From an uncultured Methylobacillus sp. (GTDB lineage: Bacteria; Pseudomonadota; Gammaproteobacteria; Burkholderiales; Methylophilaceae): 64,000 nt of DNA. The notes under the pieces are model-generated. The model saw nothing but the letters and a program-made list of their open reading frames with translations. It searched no databases and was not told the origin of the DNA. Below are positions 53,001 through 63,448 of the stretch, piece by piece (the first letter of the stretch is position 1; each line of letters begins with the position of its first letter). The position numbers were made by a program, and so were the translations under genes. The DNA is taken from positions 62,001 to 126,000 of the forward strand of contig CAMLDO010000002.1 in the NCBI GenBank assembly GCA_946478865.1, in the 5' to 3' direction.

Positions 53001-53511
53001 TTCCGGCATGACGCCTTCAATCATTCATATCAACAGTGCCGGCGATATTGTCCTTACCGGCAGCGAGATCGTGGCTGACAATGAAGTCTTCATCACTCTG
53101 TACGGCAAGCTCTATCTGAATTCAGGCGGCAGTAGCAGATCATTGGTCGGAACCTTTTCGGACAATACCATCTATCTCTACTTCCCCAACCTGTTCTTCG
53201 GCGGCTACTTCATGGACGGTTCGGAGAGCCTGCTGGTCTCGGCATTCAATCCGTCGACCGGTTTCTTTACCGGCACCAACCTGACCAATACGGCAATCCT
53301 GAACACCAACCTATTCATCACCTACGCTCCGAACGGCCCGATCACCGGAGTCATCAGCCAGAACACGACCAATACGCTGGCGACCAGCCCATATGTGGAT
53401 GCCTACGGCCCTCAGCAGACCGGACCGGGAGACAGTTCCTATACATACGGCATTATCTGGGACCCTACTGTGGGAGAGCTGGGATTCAGCGAGGTTAGAG
53501 AATGCAGCTAA
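50047..53511 (+). CDS. TpsA filamentous hemagglutinin-like exoprotein (second system)
   Basis: Secreted beta-helix protein of 1154 residues. ATG 50047 has GGAG about 7 nt upstream; the frame opens 8 codons earlier. A short signal peptide (LLCQAVSLCLCAGAAGAQA, no extended region) precedes the TPS domain with IINWHDFSIGVGETTQF, GRVFLINPTGIMFGAGATV and VAGLVASTLNISDADF. After that come about 800 residues of Asn/Thr/Ser/Asp-rich repeats (LTVNA, LNLDSSS, SLTLTSGDLNLDSNGG). No C-terminal anchor is visible. The last 10 bp overlap the FecR-domain gene. Confidence 0.92.
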   Translation: MVKTISTHNLLCQAVSLCLCAGAAGAQANPGSATVVSGSATITQSGSTLTVANSPNTIINWHDFSIGVGETTQFIQQSAASAVLNRVTGGDPSQILGTLQSNGRVFLINPTGIMFGAGATVNVAGLVASTLNISDADFLSGKHAYNANIANPGKVSNAGEIRTPTGGFVYLIGAQVENSGMITTPSGEAVLAAGHSVELVDSTDPSLRVTVSAHSQDINLSQMMVDNDGDIFAVLNSGRISANTVTQDATGKIYFKSAGNIETTSGSVAEAAGTSTLDGGHIQAFAGLTGDYSGFFDISGRNGGFLETSAAYLTFGRMDFDLHALSTGGVGGSWLLDPFDFVIGNSEATLISNAINGGALNITIDTAAATATGAAVNGTSGVGTITINADISGSNSDNTTINLISHSDITLNGKISGSNLDVNIDAGQNGNNTASVIFGSGGGIDIGGAADVKAYGGGNITMNSAALIKANSVTLNTVGGDITAYVSTATLDAGSITNNAPNTSTVSIYDDAAITTASVAVSSICTVCVTLITTPSGSANLTLSANPNVSSSIDMLAASNQLTFAQSSTTLQGVDITSNGNLTVTANDLDLTFALVPVGGGLFTQNPSLVILDSASGQLTVNANNLTVTNSNLNASSLCSGCDLTVNAASLNLTGNGTQGRFLSSNNLTVNAGANSATLTQFMIDGGTVNWISGLLNLDSSSIFGSNSLTLTSGDLNLDSNGGAGSQIYGATTAIHATDITLNALSGLGADTDISITSDSLLINNVSSIFADGNLTIDNSGLLSMDSSSISAFGTTNNISTGTLTLGTDAVIEGSGDLNLTVTGDLTTLTASNAEINMNGDGLMNIGGAFSLNDVLVSYGGGLTMTAGTVTLTDTTMNINGALDLQVASLSLDNFSVIQGNQGLTMDIIGAFSLDTSTIQGGQTSGGTAIQAASLDMNNAEIIAGSDLIVNTGTASLTNATVDANGSLDFSASSITMNSSKIGEASGMTPSIIHINSAGDIVLTGSEIVADNEVFITLYGKLYLNSGGSSRSLVGTFSDNTIYLYFPNLFFGGYFMDGSESLLVSAFNPSTGFFTGTNLTNTAILNTNLFITYAPNGPITGVISQNTTNTLATSPYVDAYGPQQTGPGDSSYTYGIIWDPTVGELGFSEVRECS

Positions 53512-54218
53512 ACAAACCGTTGCCACTGCTTTCAGCCACGCTGCTAGCTGCCAGCATATTCTTTCAGACTGGAACTGCCCTAGCAGAAGCAGCCAGGGTG
53601 ACGCATTTGAACGGCACGGTCTCCGCGCAGCGTGCGGATGGATCGGTGCGCGTCCTGTCGCAAAACTCGACCCTGGAAATGGGTGATGTACTGACTACCG
53701 AAAAAAATAGCTTTGCACGCCTGAAATTCACGGATGGCGGTGAAATCACGCTCAGGCCGAATACTGCTATCACTATCGACGCCTATCATTACGTCGAGGA
53801 GGAGCCGCAGAAGGATAGCTTTGTATTCGGTCTACTCAAAGGCGGCTTCCGCACGATCACCGGGCTGATCGGCAAGCGCGGCAATCGCGACAGCTACCAG
53901 GCCAATTCGCCGATGGCTACGATTGGCATCCGAGGCACTGACTACGGTTCCCTGCTCTGCGCTGGCAATTGCGGAAAACTTCCGGATGGGCAGTACATTG
54001 ATGTTAAGCAGGGAAGGATCAACGTTGTGAACCGTGCCGGTTCACTGGACGTAGATGTCGGACAATATGCTTTCGTCAAGGATGCCAATACTGCGCCAGT
54101 ACTGCTGCCAGGTGACCCGGGGCTGCCCCCGTTCGACGAAGATGATACCGTCGGGAATGGCCTCGGGACGTTTGCTACCGGTATCATCCCGCCGGGTGCG
54201 GGTTGCGTAATTAACTAA
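53502..54218 (+). CDS. Periplasmic FecR-domain protein
   Basis: Exported protein of 238 residues (signal peptide to about ALAEA). The FecR domain is clear: VSAQRADGSVRVLSQNSTLE, GDVLTTEKNSFARLKFTDGG, EITLRPNTAITIDAYHY, then SPMATIGIRGTDYG. Classical FecR is a membrane sensor that acts on a sigma factor; neither a membrane helix beyond the signal nor a sigma factor gene is present here. Similar proteins accompany some TPS loci, so it may bind or hold the TpsA. ATG 53502 overlaps tpsA; GAGG lies 7 nt upstream. Confidence 0.87.
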   Translation: MQLNKPLPLLSATLLAASIFFQTGTALAEAARVTHLNGTVSAQRADGSVRVLSQNSTLEMGDVLTTEKNSFARLKFTDGGEITLRPNTAITIDAYHYVEEEPQKDSFVFGLLKGGFRTITGLIGKRGNRDSYQANSPMATIGIRGTDYGSLLCAGNCGKLPDGQYIDVKQGRINVVNRAGSLDVDVGQYAFVKDANTAPVLLPGDPGLPPFDEDDTVGNGLGTFATGIIPPGAGCVIN

Positions 54219-54224
54219 GCGGGG

Positions 54225-54833
54225 TTACTCGCTCAACACATCTGCGCCTGCAGGCGGCGCAAAACGGAAGCTCTTGTCATTGAGCTTGGGATTCACTTCC
54301 TGCTTGCTGAATTCGATCACGGTGATCTGGCCGAAGCTGTCGCGCATTTCCATTTCGTGCAGCATATTGCCCTTGAAACCCAGGACAACCTTCTCGAAGC
54401 CGCTTTCCTTTTCCTTCGGAACCGCTTCCACCCAGTTCAGATCGCCCTGCTGGCCGACATTCCTGAGATCGAAGGTCTTGTCGATATCCTTGTTGCCCGC
54501 AAGCAGTGCCGCCGGGCTGGAGCCTAGAACCTTGTCCAGCGGACGCACCGTGACCTGATTCAGGTCCGGGTCATACAGCCACACTTTCTTGCCGTCGCCC
54601 ACGATCAGCTGCACATAGGGCTTGTCGTAATCCCAACGAAACTTGCCCGGCCGCTGCAGCTGCATGCTGCCCGTGACTTCCTGCACCTTGCGGCCGAGGT
54701 TATCGACCACCGTCTGCTGGAATCTGGCCCGCATGGCGGTCGTGCCCTGGAAGAAATTCTTGAGCGTCTGCACTTCGTCGGCTTGAGCAGCGGTCGACAG
54801 TACGGCGAACAAAAGAGTAACGATAAAACGCAT
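54225..54833 (-). CDS. lolA: Outer-membrane lipoprotein carrier protein
   Basis: Periplasmic LolA of 202 residues that shuttles lipoproteins to the outer membrane. Signal peptide MRFIVTLLFAVLSTAAQA; family features FFQGTTAMRARFQQTVVD, GSMQLQRPGKFRWDYDKPY and VWLYDPDLNQVTVRPLD. It lies 57 bp downstream of ftsK and is convergent with the TPS cassette, 6 bp away. Confidence 0.96.
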   Translation of the reverse strand: MRFIVTLLFAVLSTAAQADEVQTLKNFFQGTTAMRARFQQTVVDNLGRKVQEVTGSMQLQRPGKFRWDYDKPYVQLIVGDGKKVWLYDPDLNQVTVRPLDKVLGSSPAALLAGNKDIDKTFDLRNVGQQGDLNWVEAVPKEKESGFEKVVLGFKGNMLHEMEMRDSFGQITVIEFSKQEVNPKLNDKSFRFAPPAGADVLSE

Positions 54834-54890
54834 TGAAATCCCGTCTTTGATGTTTGAAATGATTGCGACAGTCGAGTTCGAGAACGGTTC

Positions 54891-57188
54891 TCAGTCGCCG
54901 GAACCGGCAGGTGCCAGCACCTCGCGGTTGCCGTTGGACTGCATCGGCGACACGAGGCCGGCACGTTCCATCTCTTCGATGAGGCGCGCGGCCCGGTTAT
55001 AGCCGATGCGCAGATGGCGCTGTACGGCAGAAATGGAAGCGCGCCGCGATTTGAGCACGATGGCGACGGCCTGGTCGTACAGCGGATCGGATTCGCCGCC
55101 GCCCTCGCCCATCATGCCGCCCTCGCCTCCTTCCGACAGCTCGGATTCGCCCGTGAGTATGCCGTCGATATAGTCCGGCTCGCCCAGCGACTTGAGATAC
55201 TCCACCACGCGATGCACTTCCTGATCGCTCACGAAAGCGCCGTGCACACGCTGCGGGTAGCCTGTGCCGGGGGGCTGGTACAGCATGTCACCCTGCCCCA
55301 GCAGCGCTTCGGCACCCATTGCATCGAGAATGGTGCGCGAGTCGATCTTGCTCGATACCTGGAACGCGACGCGTGTCGGGATGTTGGCCTTGATGAGGCC
55401 GGTGATCACATCCACCGATGGCCGCTGCGTCGCGAGCACGAGGTGGATGCCGGAAGCGCGCGCCTTCTGCGCGAGACGCGCAATGAGCTCTTCCACCTTC
55501 TTGCCGACCACCATCATCATGTCGGCCAGCTCGTCGATGACGACCACGATGAGCGGCATCTCTTCCAGCGGTTCGGGATTGTCCGGCGTAATCGTGAACG
55601 GATTGGTGAGCTTGTTGCCGGCCTTTTCGGCGTCCAGCACCTTCTGGTTGTAGCCAGCGAGGTTGCGCACGCCCAGAGCCGACATCAGGCGATAACGCTT
55701 TTCCATTTCCGCCACACACCAGTTGAGCGCGCTCGCAGCTTGGCGCATGTCGGTCACTACAGGCGCCAGCAGATGCGGAATGCCTTCGTAGACGGACAAT
55801 TCCAGCATCTTGGGGTCGACCAGAATCAGGCGCACCTTGCTCGCGTCAGCCTTGTATACCAAGCTCAAAATCATCGCGTTGATCGCCACCGACTTGCCGG
55901 AACCGGTGGTACCCGCGACCAGCACGTGCGGCATCTTGGCGAGGTCGGCGACTACCGGCTTGCCGGAAATATCCTTGCCCATCGCGATCGCCAGCGGCGA
56001 ATGCATGTCGGCATAAACCTGCGAGCCGAGAATCTCGGACAGGCATACCACCTGACGCTTGGGATTCGGAATTTCGATCGCCATGCAGCTCTTGCCGGGG
56101 ATGGTCTCCACCACACGGATGCTGACCACCGACAACGCACGCGCCAGGTCCTTGGCGAGATTAGTGATCTGGCTGCCTTTCACGCCAGCGGCCGGTTCGA
56201 ATTCGTAGCGCGTGATCACCGGGCCGGGCAAAGCGGAAGTCACCTTTACTTCGATGTTGAAGTCCATGAGCTTGCGCTCGATAAGACGCGAGGTGAATTC
56301 CAAGGTCTCCGCGCTCTGCACCTCCACGGTACCTTTGGGCTCGTCCAGCAGATGAAGCGGCGGCAGCGGCGAATCGGGCATGGTCTGGAACAGCGGGGTC
56401 TGGCGCTCCTTTTCCACGCGATCGCTCTTGGGCACTTCCAGCACCGGCGCCTCGATCTGCACCGGCGGGCGATCCTCGACGCGCTTGCGCTCGCTCTCGA
56501 CATACTCCTCGCGCAACTGCTCGGCCACCTTGCCGACCTTTTTGTCCTGCCAGTCCTGCCAGCTCTGGCGAGCGAAGTGATAGCTTCTTTCCAGCCATGT
56601 GCCAAGCTTTTCGGTGATCATGATCCATGACCAGCCCGTGAACAGGCTGAAACCGGTGGCAAAAGCGAGCAACAGAACCATCGTGGAGCCCGCGAAGCCC
56701 AGCGTGGGATGCAGCAGTCCATCCATCACGCTGCCCAGCATGCCGCCCTGCGCGAGCGGCAGGGTCAGTCCCATTTCCACTAGATGGCCGGATTCGAGCG
56801 CGCTGGAGGCGACCAGCATCAGACCGAAACCTAGAAAATTGAACAACAAGAAGGGCTTTTCGGTCTGTTCCGTATCAAGCCGCTTGTACACCCACCACAT
56901 GGCATAAAAAGCCAACACAGCGAGCCACCAGGCAGAAAAGCCGAAAAGATACAACAGGATATCCGCGAGCCAGGCGCCTACGGGACCGCCAGCGTTATGG
57001 ATGACCGCATCGTCGCTCGCGCTGTGCGACCAGCTGGGATCGTCGCGGTTGTAGGTGAACAGTATGGTCGCCAGATAGCTGCCGGCCACGACGAGCACCA
57101 GCCACCAAGCCTCGCGGATCAGGCCAGCGGTTTTTTCCGGAACCTCGCGTCGAGGCGTGGCTGAAGACGGTTTTTTCTTGAAAAACAT
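54891..57188 (-). CDS. ftsK: DNA translocase FtsK
   Basis: Septum-anchored chromosome translocase of 765 residues. Four or five N-terminal helices (about 25-190), a short linker, the alpha/beta motor with Walker [14 protein letters not shown] and [20 protein letters not shown], and a C-terminal gamma winged helix ([20 protein letters not shown]) that reads KOPS sites. The short linker makes it a compact betaproteobacterial type. Confidence 0.96.
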   Translation of the reverse strand: MFFKKKPSSATPRREVPEKTAGLIREAWWLVLVVAGSYLATILFTYNRDDPSWSHSASDDAVIHNAGGPVGAWLADILLYLFGFSAWWLAVLAFYAMWWVYKRLDTEQTEKPFLLFNFLGFGLMLVASSALESGHLVEMGLTLPLAQGGMLGSVMDGLLHPTLGFAGSTMVLLLAFATGFSLFTGWSWIMITEKLGTWLERSYHFARQSWQDWQDKKVGKVAEQLREEYVESERKRVEDRPPVQIEAPVLEVPKSDRVEKERQTPLFQTMPDSPLPPLHLLDEPKGTVEVQSAETLEFTSRLIERKLMDFNIEVKVTSALPGPVITRYEFEPAAGVKGSQITNLAKDLARALSVVSIRVVETIPGKSCMAIEIPNPKRQVVCLSEILGSQVYADMHSPLAIAMGKDISGKPVVADLAKMPHVLVAGTTGSGKSVAINAMILSLVYKADASKVRLILVDPKMLELSVYEGIPHLLAPVVTDMRQAASALNWCVAEMEKRYRLMSALGVRNLAGYNQKVLDAEKAGNKLTNPFTITPDNPEPLEEMPLIVVVIDELADMMMVVGKKVEELIARLAQKARASGIHLVLATQRPSVDVITGLIKANIPTRVAFQVSSKIDSRTILDAMGAEALLGQGDMLYQPPGTGYPQRVHGAFVSDQEVHRVVEYLKSLGEPDYIDGILTGESELSEGGEGGMMGEGGGESDPLYDQAVAIVLKSRRASISAVQRHLRIGYNRAARLIEEMERAGLVSPMQSNGNREVLAPAGSGD

Positions 57189-57289
57189 GCTGACGTGTAA
57201 GCTCGATATCCGCGTAAAATTGGATTTTATCGAAGTTGCATGTTTCTCGCGACAAAGCTTGAAATATGCATCGACTCAAAGGACTTCGC

Positions 57290-58213
57290 ATGACCCTGAC
57301 CGAACTTCGCTATATCGTCGCAGTGGCGCGTGAACGCCATTTCGGACGCGCCGCGCAAGCATGCTTCGTCAGCCAGCCCACGCTTAGCGTCGGTATCAAG
57401 AAAATCGAGGAAGAACTGGGCGTGATGATTTTCGAGCGCGGCTCGAACGAGATCACGCTGACGCCAGTAGGCGAGGAAATCGTTGCACAGGCGGCACGCA
57501 CGCTGGAAAACGCCGCGCTGATCAAGAGCATCGCCCAGCAGAGCGGCGATCCGCTCGCGCATCCGCTGCGCGTCGGGGCCATCTACACCATCGGACCATA
57601 TCTGCTGCCGGGCATCCTGCCTGTGCTGCGCGAACTCGCGCCCAATATGCAGTTGCTGATCCAGGAAAGCTACACTTCCAGCCTGCGCGAGCAGCTCAAA
57701 CAGGGCAAGCTAGACGTCGCCATCCTCTCGCTGCCGTTCGAAGAGCCCGGCATGGTGATTCGCCCGCTCTATGACGAACCGTTCCAGGTGGCCGTGCCGC
57801 TGGAACATGCATGGCGCAACAAGCCTGCCATTCCACCGGAAGACCTGGGAACCGAGCCGGTGCTGCTGCTCGGCGCCGGCAACTGTTTCCGCGACCAGGT
57901 ACTGCAGGTATGCCCCGCTCTCGCAAGAGGAACTTCGGCCAATGGCATGCAACAAACGCTGGAAGGCAGCTCGCTGGAAACCATACGCTACATGGTTGCC
58001 TCCGGCGTCGGCATGACCATCCTGCCCTGCACGGCCGCCGCAGTTCAGCGCGAGGACAGCGCGATGCTGCGCTTCATTCCATTCACGCAGCCGACCCCGA
58101 AACGCCGCGTGGCCTTGGTCTGGCGCAAGAGCTTTACCCGTCCTCAAGCGATTGAAGTGCTGATCAGTGCCATCAAGCAGGCTCGAAGCCGCTGCGTCGA
58201 ATGGATCGATTGA
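57290..58213 (+). CDS. oxyR: Hydrogen peroxide-sensing LysR regulator OxyR
   Basis: LysR-type regulator of 307 residues. The winged helix lies at about 1-60 (RHFGRAAQACFVSQPTLSVG). The redox cysteines are in the expected places: C199 in GAGNCFRDQV and C208 in LQVCPA, as in E. coli OxyR, so it should form the peroxide-induced disulfide. ATG 57290 has AAGGA 6 nt upstream. It is divergent from ftsK and directly upstream of dps, a usual target. Confidence 0.95.
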   Translation: MTLTELRYIVAVARERHFGRAAQACFVSQPTLSVGIKKIEEELGVMIFERGSNEITLTPVGEEIVAQAARTLENAALIKSIAQQSGDPLAHPLRVGAIYTIGPYLLPGILPVLRELAPNMQLLIQESYTSSLREQLKQGKLDVAILSLPFEEPGMVIRPLYDEPFQVAVPLEHAWRNKPAIPPEDLGTEPVLLLGAGNCFRDQVLQVCPALARGTSANGMQQTLEGSSLETIRYMVASGVGMTILPCTAAAVQREDSAMLRFIPFTQPTPKRRVALVWRKSFTRPQAIEVLISAIKQARSRCVEWID

Positions 58214-58256
58214 TAAAAACTATTGCCGCTTTAAAAATCTATTATTGGCACTATTA

Positions 58257-58272
58257 ATTAGAGTGTTCTAAT
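58257..58272. promoter_or_regulatory. Perfect palindrome ATTAGA-N4-TCTAAT upstream of dps
   Basis: A 6-4-6 inverted repeat 41 bp before dps. Three CTAT elements at 58220, 58239 and 58251 precede it, but with 19- and 12-bp steps instead of the OxyR 22-bp periodicity. Candidate operator for dps. Confidence 0.4.
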
Positions 58273-58312
58273 ATTTGCCTCAGGTAACTATCAACAAGAA
58301 ACGGAGATCGTC

Positions 58313-58789
58313 ATGAGCCTGGAAATCGATATCGGCATTTCGCCTGAAGACCGCAAAAGCATTGCGGATGGTTTGTCGCGCCTGCTGGCCGACACGTTTA
58401 CTCTTTACCTCAAGACACACAATTTCCACTGGAACGTGACCGGCCCGATGTTCCAGACGCTGCACACCATGTTCATGGAACAGTACAACGAGCTGTGGCT
58501 GGCGACCGACCCGATCGCCGAACGTATCCGCGCACTGGGCTTTGCTGCCCCCGGCAATTACACCGAGTTCAGCCGCTTGACTGCGATTCCGGAAACTTCG
58601 GGTGTACCCAAGGCACAGGACATGATCAAGCAGCTGGTCGAAGGCAACGAAACGGTTGCCCGTACCGCACGCAGTCTGTTCCCGCTTGTGGAAAAAGCGA
58701 GCGACGAGCCGACCGCCGATCTGCTGACCCAGCGCCTGCAAGTACACGAGAAGACGGCGTGGATGCTTCGCAGCCTGCTGGAAAGCTAA
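58313..58789 (+). CDS. dps: DNA-protecting ferritin-like protein Dps
   Basis: Mini-ferritin of 158 residues that oxidises and stores iron in a 12-mer. The ferroxidase motif [20 protein letters not shown] and MEQYNELW with the following D and E are intact. There is no Lys-rich N-terminal tail, so DNA binding is less certain than iron storage. It follows oxyR with a 99-bp AT-rich promoter gap. Confidence 0.95.
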   Translation: MSLEIDIGISPEDRKSIADGLSRLLADTFTLYLKTHNFHWNVTGPMFQTLHTMFMEQYNELWLATDPIAERIRALGFAAPGNYTEFSRLTAIPETSGVPKAQDMIKQLVEGNETVARTARSLFPLVEKASDEPTADLLTQRLQVHEKTAWMLRSLLES

Positions 58790-58916
58790 GCATTTTCTGA
58801 CTCGCCTCCGCGTTTAGGCGCGAGGCTGCCGCAGCAAGAATTCCGGGGCTGTCTTGTGCAGTACCCGGAATTCGGTTTTTAGGCGACGGTTTTGCCATCG
58901 TCGATCGCCTTCGCGC

Positions 58917-59945
<1,029 letters not shown>

Positions 59946-59964
59946 GGCCTGACCGAGACGCCAG

Positions 59965-60003
59965 GAGCGCCAGGAAAATCTGATTACCGATGACTTGGCG
60001 CTC
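59965..60003. repeat. Inverted repeat between trxB and smr
   Basis: GAGCGCCA (59965-59972) and TGGCGCTC (59996-60003) can pair across a 23-nt loop just upstream of the Smr gene. There is no T-run; possibly an mRNA structure. Confidence 0.35.
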
Positions 60004-60029
60004 ATGGCATCCCGACGGATCAAGATGCC

Positions 60030-60575
60030 ATGTCCACGCAACCGGATGACGACGACGATCTCAACCTCTTCCGGGAGGCGATGAAGGATGCACGCCCGCT
60101 GAAGCAGCCTTCGCGCGTCGTCCATACGGCCAAGAAACCCAAACCCGTCCCCCACAAGTTCATCGAAGACGAATACCGGGCACTCGCCGATTCGCTCTCC
60201 GATCACTACATCCCCGCCCACGAACTCGAAAGCGGCGAAGAGGCCCTTTACCTGCGCGATGGCCACTCCCCTGATATCTTGCGCAAGCTGCGCCGCGGCC
60301 ACTGGGTGACCCAGGAACAGCTAGACCTGCACGGCCTCTATGCCGAAGAAGCACGGCTTTATGTCGTGCAATTCCTCGCGGAATGCCGCAAGCGCGGCGC
60401 ACGCTGCGTACGCATCATCCACGGCAAGGGGCTGGGCTCGAAAAACCGCGAGCCGGTGTTGAAACACAAGCTCAGAAGCTGGCTCATGCAGCGCGACGAG
60501 GTCATTGCGTATTGCCAGGCACGGGAAGTGGATGGCGGCGCGGGAGCATTGGTGGTGTTGCTCAAGGCCAATTAA
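60030..60575 (+). CDS. Smr domain protein
   Basis: Protein of 181 residues with a C-terminal Smr/MutS2-type endonuclease domain: LDLHGLYAEEARLYVVQFLA, CVRIIHGKGLGS and GGAGALVVLLK. Stand-alone Smr proteins nick branched DNA or RNA. An acidic then basic N-terminal tail precedes it. An Smr gene beside trxB is common in Betaproteobacteria. Confidence 0.93.
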   Translation: MSTQPDDDDDLNLFREAMKDARPLKQPSRVVHTAKKPKPVPHKFIEDEYRALADSLSDHYIPAHELESGEEALYLRDGHSPDILRKLRRGHWVTQEQLDLHGLYAEEARLYVVQFLAECRKRGARCVRIIHGKGLGSKNREPVLKHKLRSWLMQRDEVIAYCQAREVDGGAGALVVLLKAN

Positions 60576-60785
60576 GGCAGCTTCTCACTTTCCTCTGCTA
60601 GTACCTGCATTGCGTCTGAAGCCTGACATGCCTTCCTGTCGCACGCATTGAGGATATCGTCAAAAGATAGCGATCCTCCTGCTGCACATTAAGTGCTTCC
60701 CCTGATTGTGCCCGGGAGAGAATTTTTTATACTGGCTTGCAATGGTTTCGTCGTTCGGCGGCTAAGACTAAAGAAAGTAAATACG

Positions 60786-62102
60786 ATGGATGCCAATATC
60801 ACCCTGATGCTGCGGGAGGCGCGCATCGCCGAAGGGCAACTGCACTCTTCGCACTACCTCAAGACTGTTACCGAACTGGGCGACGGCCGCAAAGTACTCG
60901 CCATTCGAGATATCTATTCCAACCAAGGGCTCAAGCTGGTCAATCAGGGCGCCCGCTTCAACAGCGCCCTTTACCAGCGCTTGCTGAGCCACAAACTGAC
61001 ACCCAAGCTGGACGACAGTCTGTCGACCGAAGACAGCATCACTCACGCCATGCTGGCGGAAGATGCCACACTTCTCATCGGCTTAGAGGAAAGCCTGATG
61101 CGCATGCGCAATGCGTTGCCCGACGATGAAATGCTCATTGGTGTCCTGTCAAAAATTCCGCTCAAGCCTCATATCGCCTTCAAGCTCACCGTCATGCGTG
61201 CGCAGCGCAAGGAACTGTTTCAACGCAGCCTGTATGTCACGCTGGTAAGCATCTACATCGGTATGCAGGCGGGACTGGACGAGCCTTCTCTGATAAACCT
61301 CGCGACTGCGGCACTGGTACACGATATCGGCTTGCTGCATGTGGATCCGCGATTGCTCGAGCGCTCCTACCGCATGACACGCGAAGAACGCCAGCATCTT
61401 TTTGCTCATCCGATCACCGCCTGGATGCTGCTAAAAGAAGATCCCGACTATGCGGGGGAAATCGCAGAGGCCGTATTGCAGCATCACGAGCGTCTCGACG
61501 GCAGCGGCTATCCTCAGGGAATTGGCGGAGAATCTTTCGGGCTGCTCGGCCAGATCATCACCGTGGCCGAAGTTATCGCGAGCCATTTCGGCAAGGACAA
61601 TCCACATCTGCATGCTGTTCGGCTGGAAACCATGCTCAAGCTCAACGCTCGGCGCTACGGTCGGGGATTGGTCGGCCACCTCAAGGTGTTCTATGCCTCC
61701 GAAGCCACGACAACCTCGACGCTCTCGGACCAGGAAAAGCAGTACATCACCATCCAGCTCGGCCGTTTTTCCGAGATTTTCAAGTCCTGGGAGGAGTTGC
61801 GCACAGGCTTTGCTGCGGGTCCCATGTCCGAATTTATCAATGAGCGTATGCAGGCATTAAAAATCGAAGCTCTGGACGCAGGGCTGGATTTCAACATGCC
61901 TCAGGAAACGTTGGCGGGATTAATCGAGGACCCCGGTTCGGCCGCGCATCTGCGCGTCCTGATCGATGAAATTCTGTTTCAGGTAGAGATCATCGTGCGC
62001 GAGTTGCGTCGCCGCTGGCCTATCGCCGAGCGCGCTCCGTCCGATGGAAAAATTCCCGCATGGCTGGATATTGCCGAGTTTCACGAACGACAGATGGCCT
62101 GA
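60786..62102 (+). CDS. Divergent HD-GYP domain protein
   Basis: Protein of 438 residues from ATG 60786 (the frame opens at 60693). The middle is an HD-GYP domain: H179-D180 in ALVHDIGLLHVDPRLL, H208, then HHERLDGSGYPQG (GYP at 241-243). HD-GYP enzymes degrade c-di-GMP. Here the Lys after HDIG is Leu and the later VAD metal site reads VAEVIAS, so activity may be reduced or altered. The N-terminal 120 residues and C-terminal about 130 residues match no domain I know. There is no signal peptide or transmembrane helix. Confidence 0.85.
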   Translation: MDANITLMLREARIAEGQLHSSHYLKTVTELGDGRKVLAIRDIYSNQGLKLVNQGARFNSALYQRLLSHKLTPKLDDSLSTEDSITHAMLAEDATLLIGLEESLMRMRNALPDDEMLIGVLSKIPLKPHIAFKLTVMRAQRKELFQRSLYVTLVSIYIGMQAGLDEPSLINLATAALVHDIGLLHVDPRLLERSYRMTREERQHLFAHPITAWMLLKEDPDYAGEIAEAVLQHHERLDGSGYPQGIGGESFGLLGQIITVAEVIASHFGKDNPHLHAVRLETMLKLNARRYGRGLVGHLKVFYASEATTTSTLSDQEKQYITIQLGRFSEIFKSWEELRTGFAAGPMSEFINERMQALKIEALDAGLDFNMPQETLAGLIEDPGSAAHLRVLIDEILFQVEIIVRELRRRWPIAERAPSDGKIPAWLDIAEFHERQMA

Positions 62103-62178
62103 GCGTCCTTGCCGGCAGAACGCCAAGCCACTCCAATAACGCAGGGCGAAGCCAGCGCCAGAAACGCAGCCGAGTTTC

Positions 62179-62655
62179 TTATCCTTTACTCACCAGACAA
62201 ACCGCCTCGGCGGCGATGCCTTCACCTCGGCCAGTGAAGCCGAGCTTTTCCGAAGTCGTCGCTTTGACATTGACGCAATCGACAGCCACCCCGAGATCAG
62301 CCGCAATATTGCCGCACATGGCCGCGATATGCTTCGCGAGACGCGGCGCTTCCGCGATTACCGTTGCATCCACGTTGACTACGCCGTAGCCCTTGTCCCT
62401 GACCAACTGGGAGACATGGCGCAGCAGTTCACGCGAATCGATGCCCTTGAAACGCGGATCGGTATCGGGGAAATGCTTGCCGATATCGCCCAGCGCCAGC
62501 GCGCCGAGCAGCGCATCGCAGATCGCGTGCAGCAGCACGTCCGCGTCGGAATGGCCCTTGAGGCCCTTGTCGTGCGGAATATCCACTCCGCCGATGATGC
62601 ACTTGCGCCCTTCCACCAGTTGGTGGACGTCGAAACCGTGGCCGATTCTGATCAT
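62179..62655 (-). CDS. ispF: 2-C-methyl-D-erythritol 2,4-cyclodiphosphate synthase
   Basis: Fifth enzyme of the MEP isoprenoid pathway, 158 residues. Metal ligands in GHGFDVHQL, then [31 protein letters not shown] and the C-terminal [23 protein letters not shown] 62655 overlaps the ispD stop (ATGA). Confidence 0.97.
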   Translation of the reverse strand: MIRIGHGFDVHQLVEGRKCIIGGVDIPHDKGLKGHSDADVLLHAICDALLGALALGDIGKHFPDTDPRFKGIDSRELLRHVSQLVRDKGYGVVNVDATVIAEAPRLAKHIAAMCGNIAADLGVAVDCVNVKATTSEKLGFTGRGEGIAAEAVCLVSKG

Positions 62656-63356
62656 TGTTCGTTTCCGTTCTTGAGGAGGAGCCCGGCGATCACGAGGTCC
62701 TCCGGGTAAGTCACTTTCAGGTTGTGCCCGTCGCCCATTACGAGACGCGGGGCAAAACCGAGGAATTCTACCGCCTGGGCTTCGTCGGTAGGCGTATTGG
62801 TCCCGATGGCATGCAGCGCCTCACGCAACAGGCCGTAGCGGAACATTTGCGGCGTCTGCGCACGCCACAGCCCTGAGCGCGGCTCGGTATGGTCTACGCG
62901 GCCATCCTTGCCTTCGCGCTTCAGAGTGTCGGCCACCGGCACGGCGAGCAGTCCGCCGACGGCATCATCGGCCAACTCGGCGAGCAGGTTGTCGAGCATG
63001 GTCTGTGTGAGACAGGGGCGTGCCGCGTCGTGAACGAGCATCCAGTCGCCCGCTTCCAGCCGGTCCTCGATCGCATCCAGGCCGTTCAGCACGGATTCCG
63101 CGCGTGTCGTTCCGCCACAGCGCAACACTTCCACCTTGCCGCCCGGATCTACGAAATCGTACTGGTCCCAGCCGATATCGTCGGGGCTCAGTACGACAAA
63201 CACCCGACTGATAGCGGGGTGAATACAGAACACGGAAAGCGTATGATGGATCATGGGCTTGCCGAGCAACGGCAGATACTGCTTCGGCAGTTCCGCCCCC
63301 ATGCGGCTGCCGCTGCCGGCGGCGGGAATCAGGACATAGTTCTTGGCGTTGTGCAT
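62652..63356 (-). CDS. ispD: 2-C-methyl-D-erythritol 4-phosphate cytidylyltransferase
   Basis: Third enzyme of the MEP pathway, 234 residues from ATG 63356. CTP-binding [38 protein letters not shown], and [13 protein letters not shown] with [11 protein letters not shown]. The frame runs up to 63416 without support. Confidence 0.97.
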   Translation of the reverse strand: MHNAKNYVLIPAAGSGSRMGAELPKQYLPLLGKPMIHHTLSVFCIHPAISRVFVVLSPDDIGWDQYDFVDPGGKVEVLRCGGTTRAESVLNGLDAIEDRLEAGDWMLVHDAARPCLTQTMLDNLLAELADDAVGGLLAVPVADTLKREGKDGRVDHTEPRSGLWRAQTPQMFRYGLLREALHAIGTNTPTDEAQAVEFLGFAPRLVMGDGHNLKVTYPEDLVIAGLLLKNGNEQ

Positions 63357-63448
63357 CGCAAAATCATAGCACGGCCGCGCTTGCTTCCTGCCGTATCGCC
63401 CCCATCTCTGGAGCATGTTTCAGCAGACTCTCATCAAGGAGGATCCGC

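Noticed and set aside
55014..56630. 538-codon plus-strand frame
   Set aside because: Antisense to ftsK.
58214..58312. Canonical OxyR tetranucleotide site upstream of dps
   Set aside because: CTAT boxes exist but their 19- and 12-bp steps do not match the 22-bp period of ATAG-N7-CTAT repeats.
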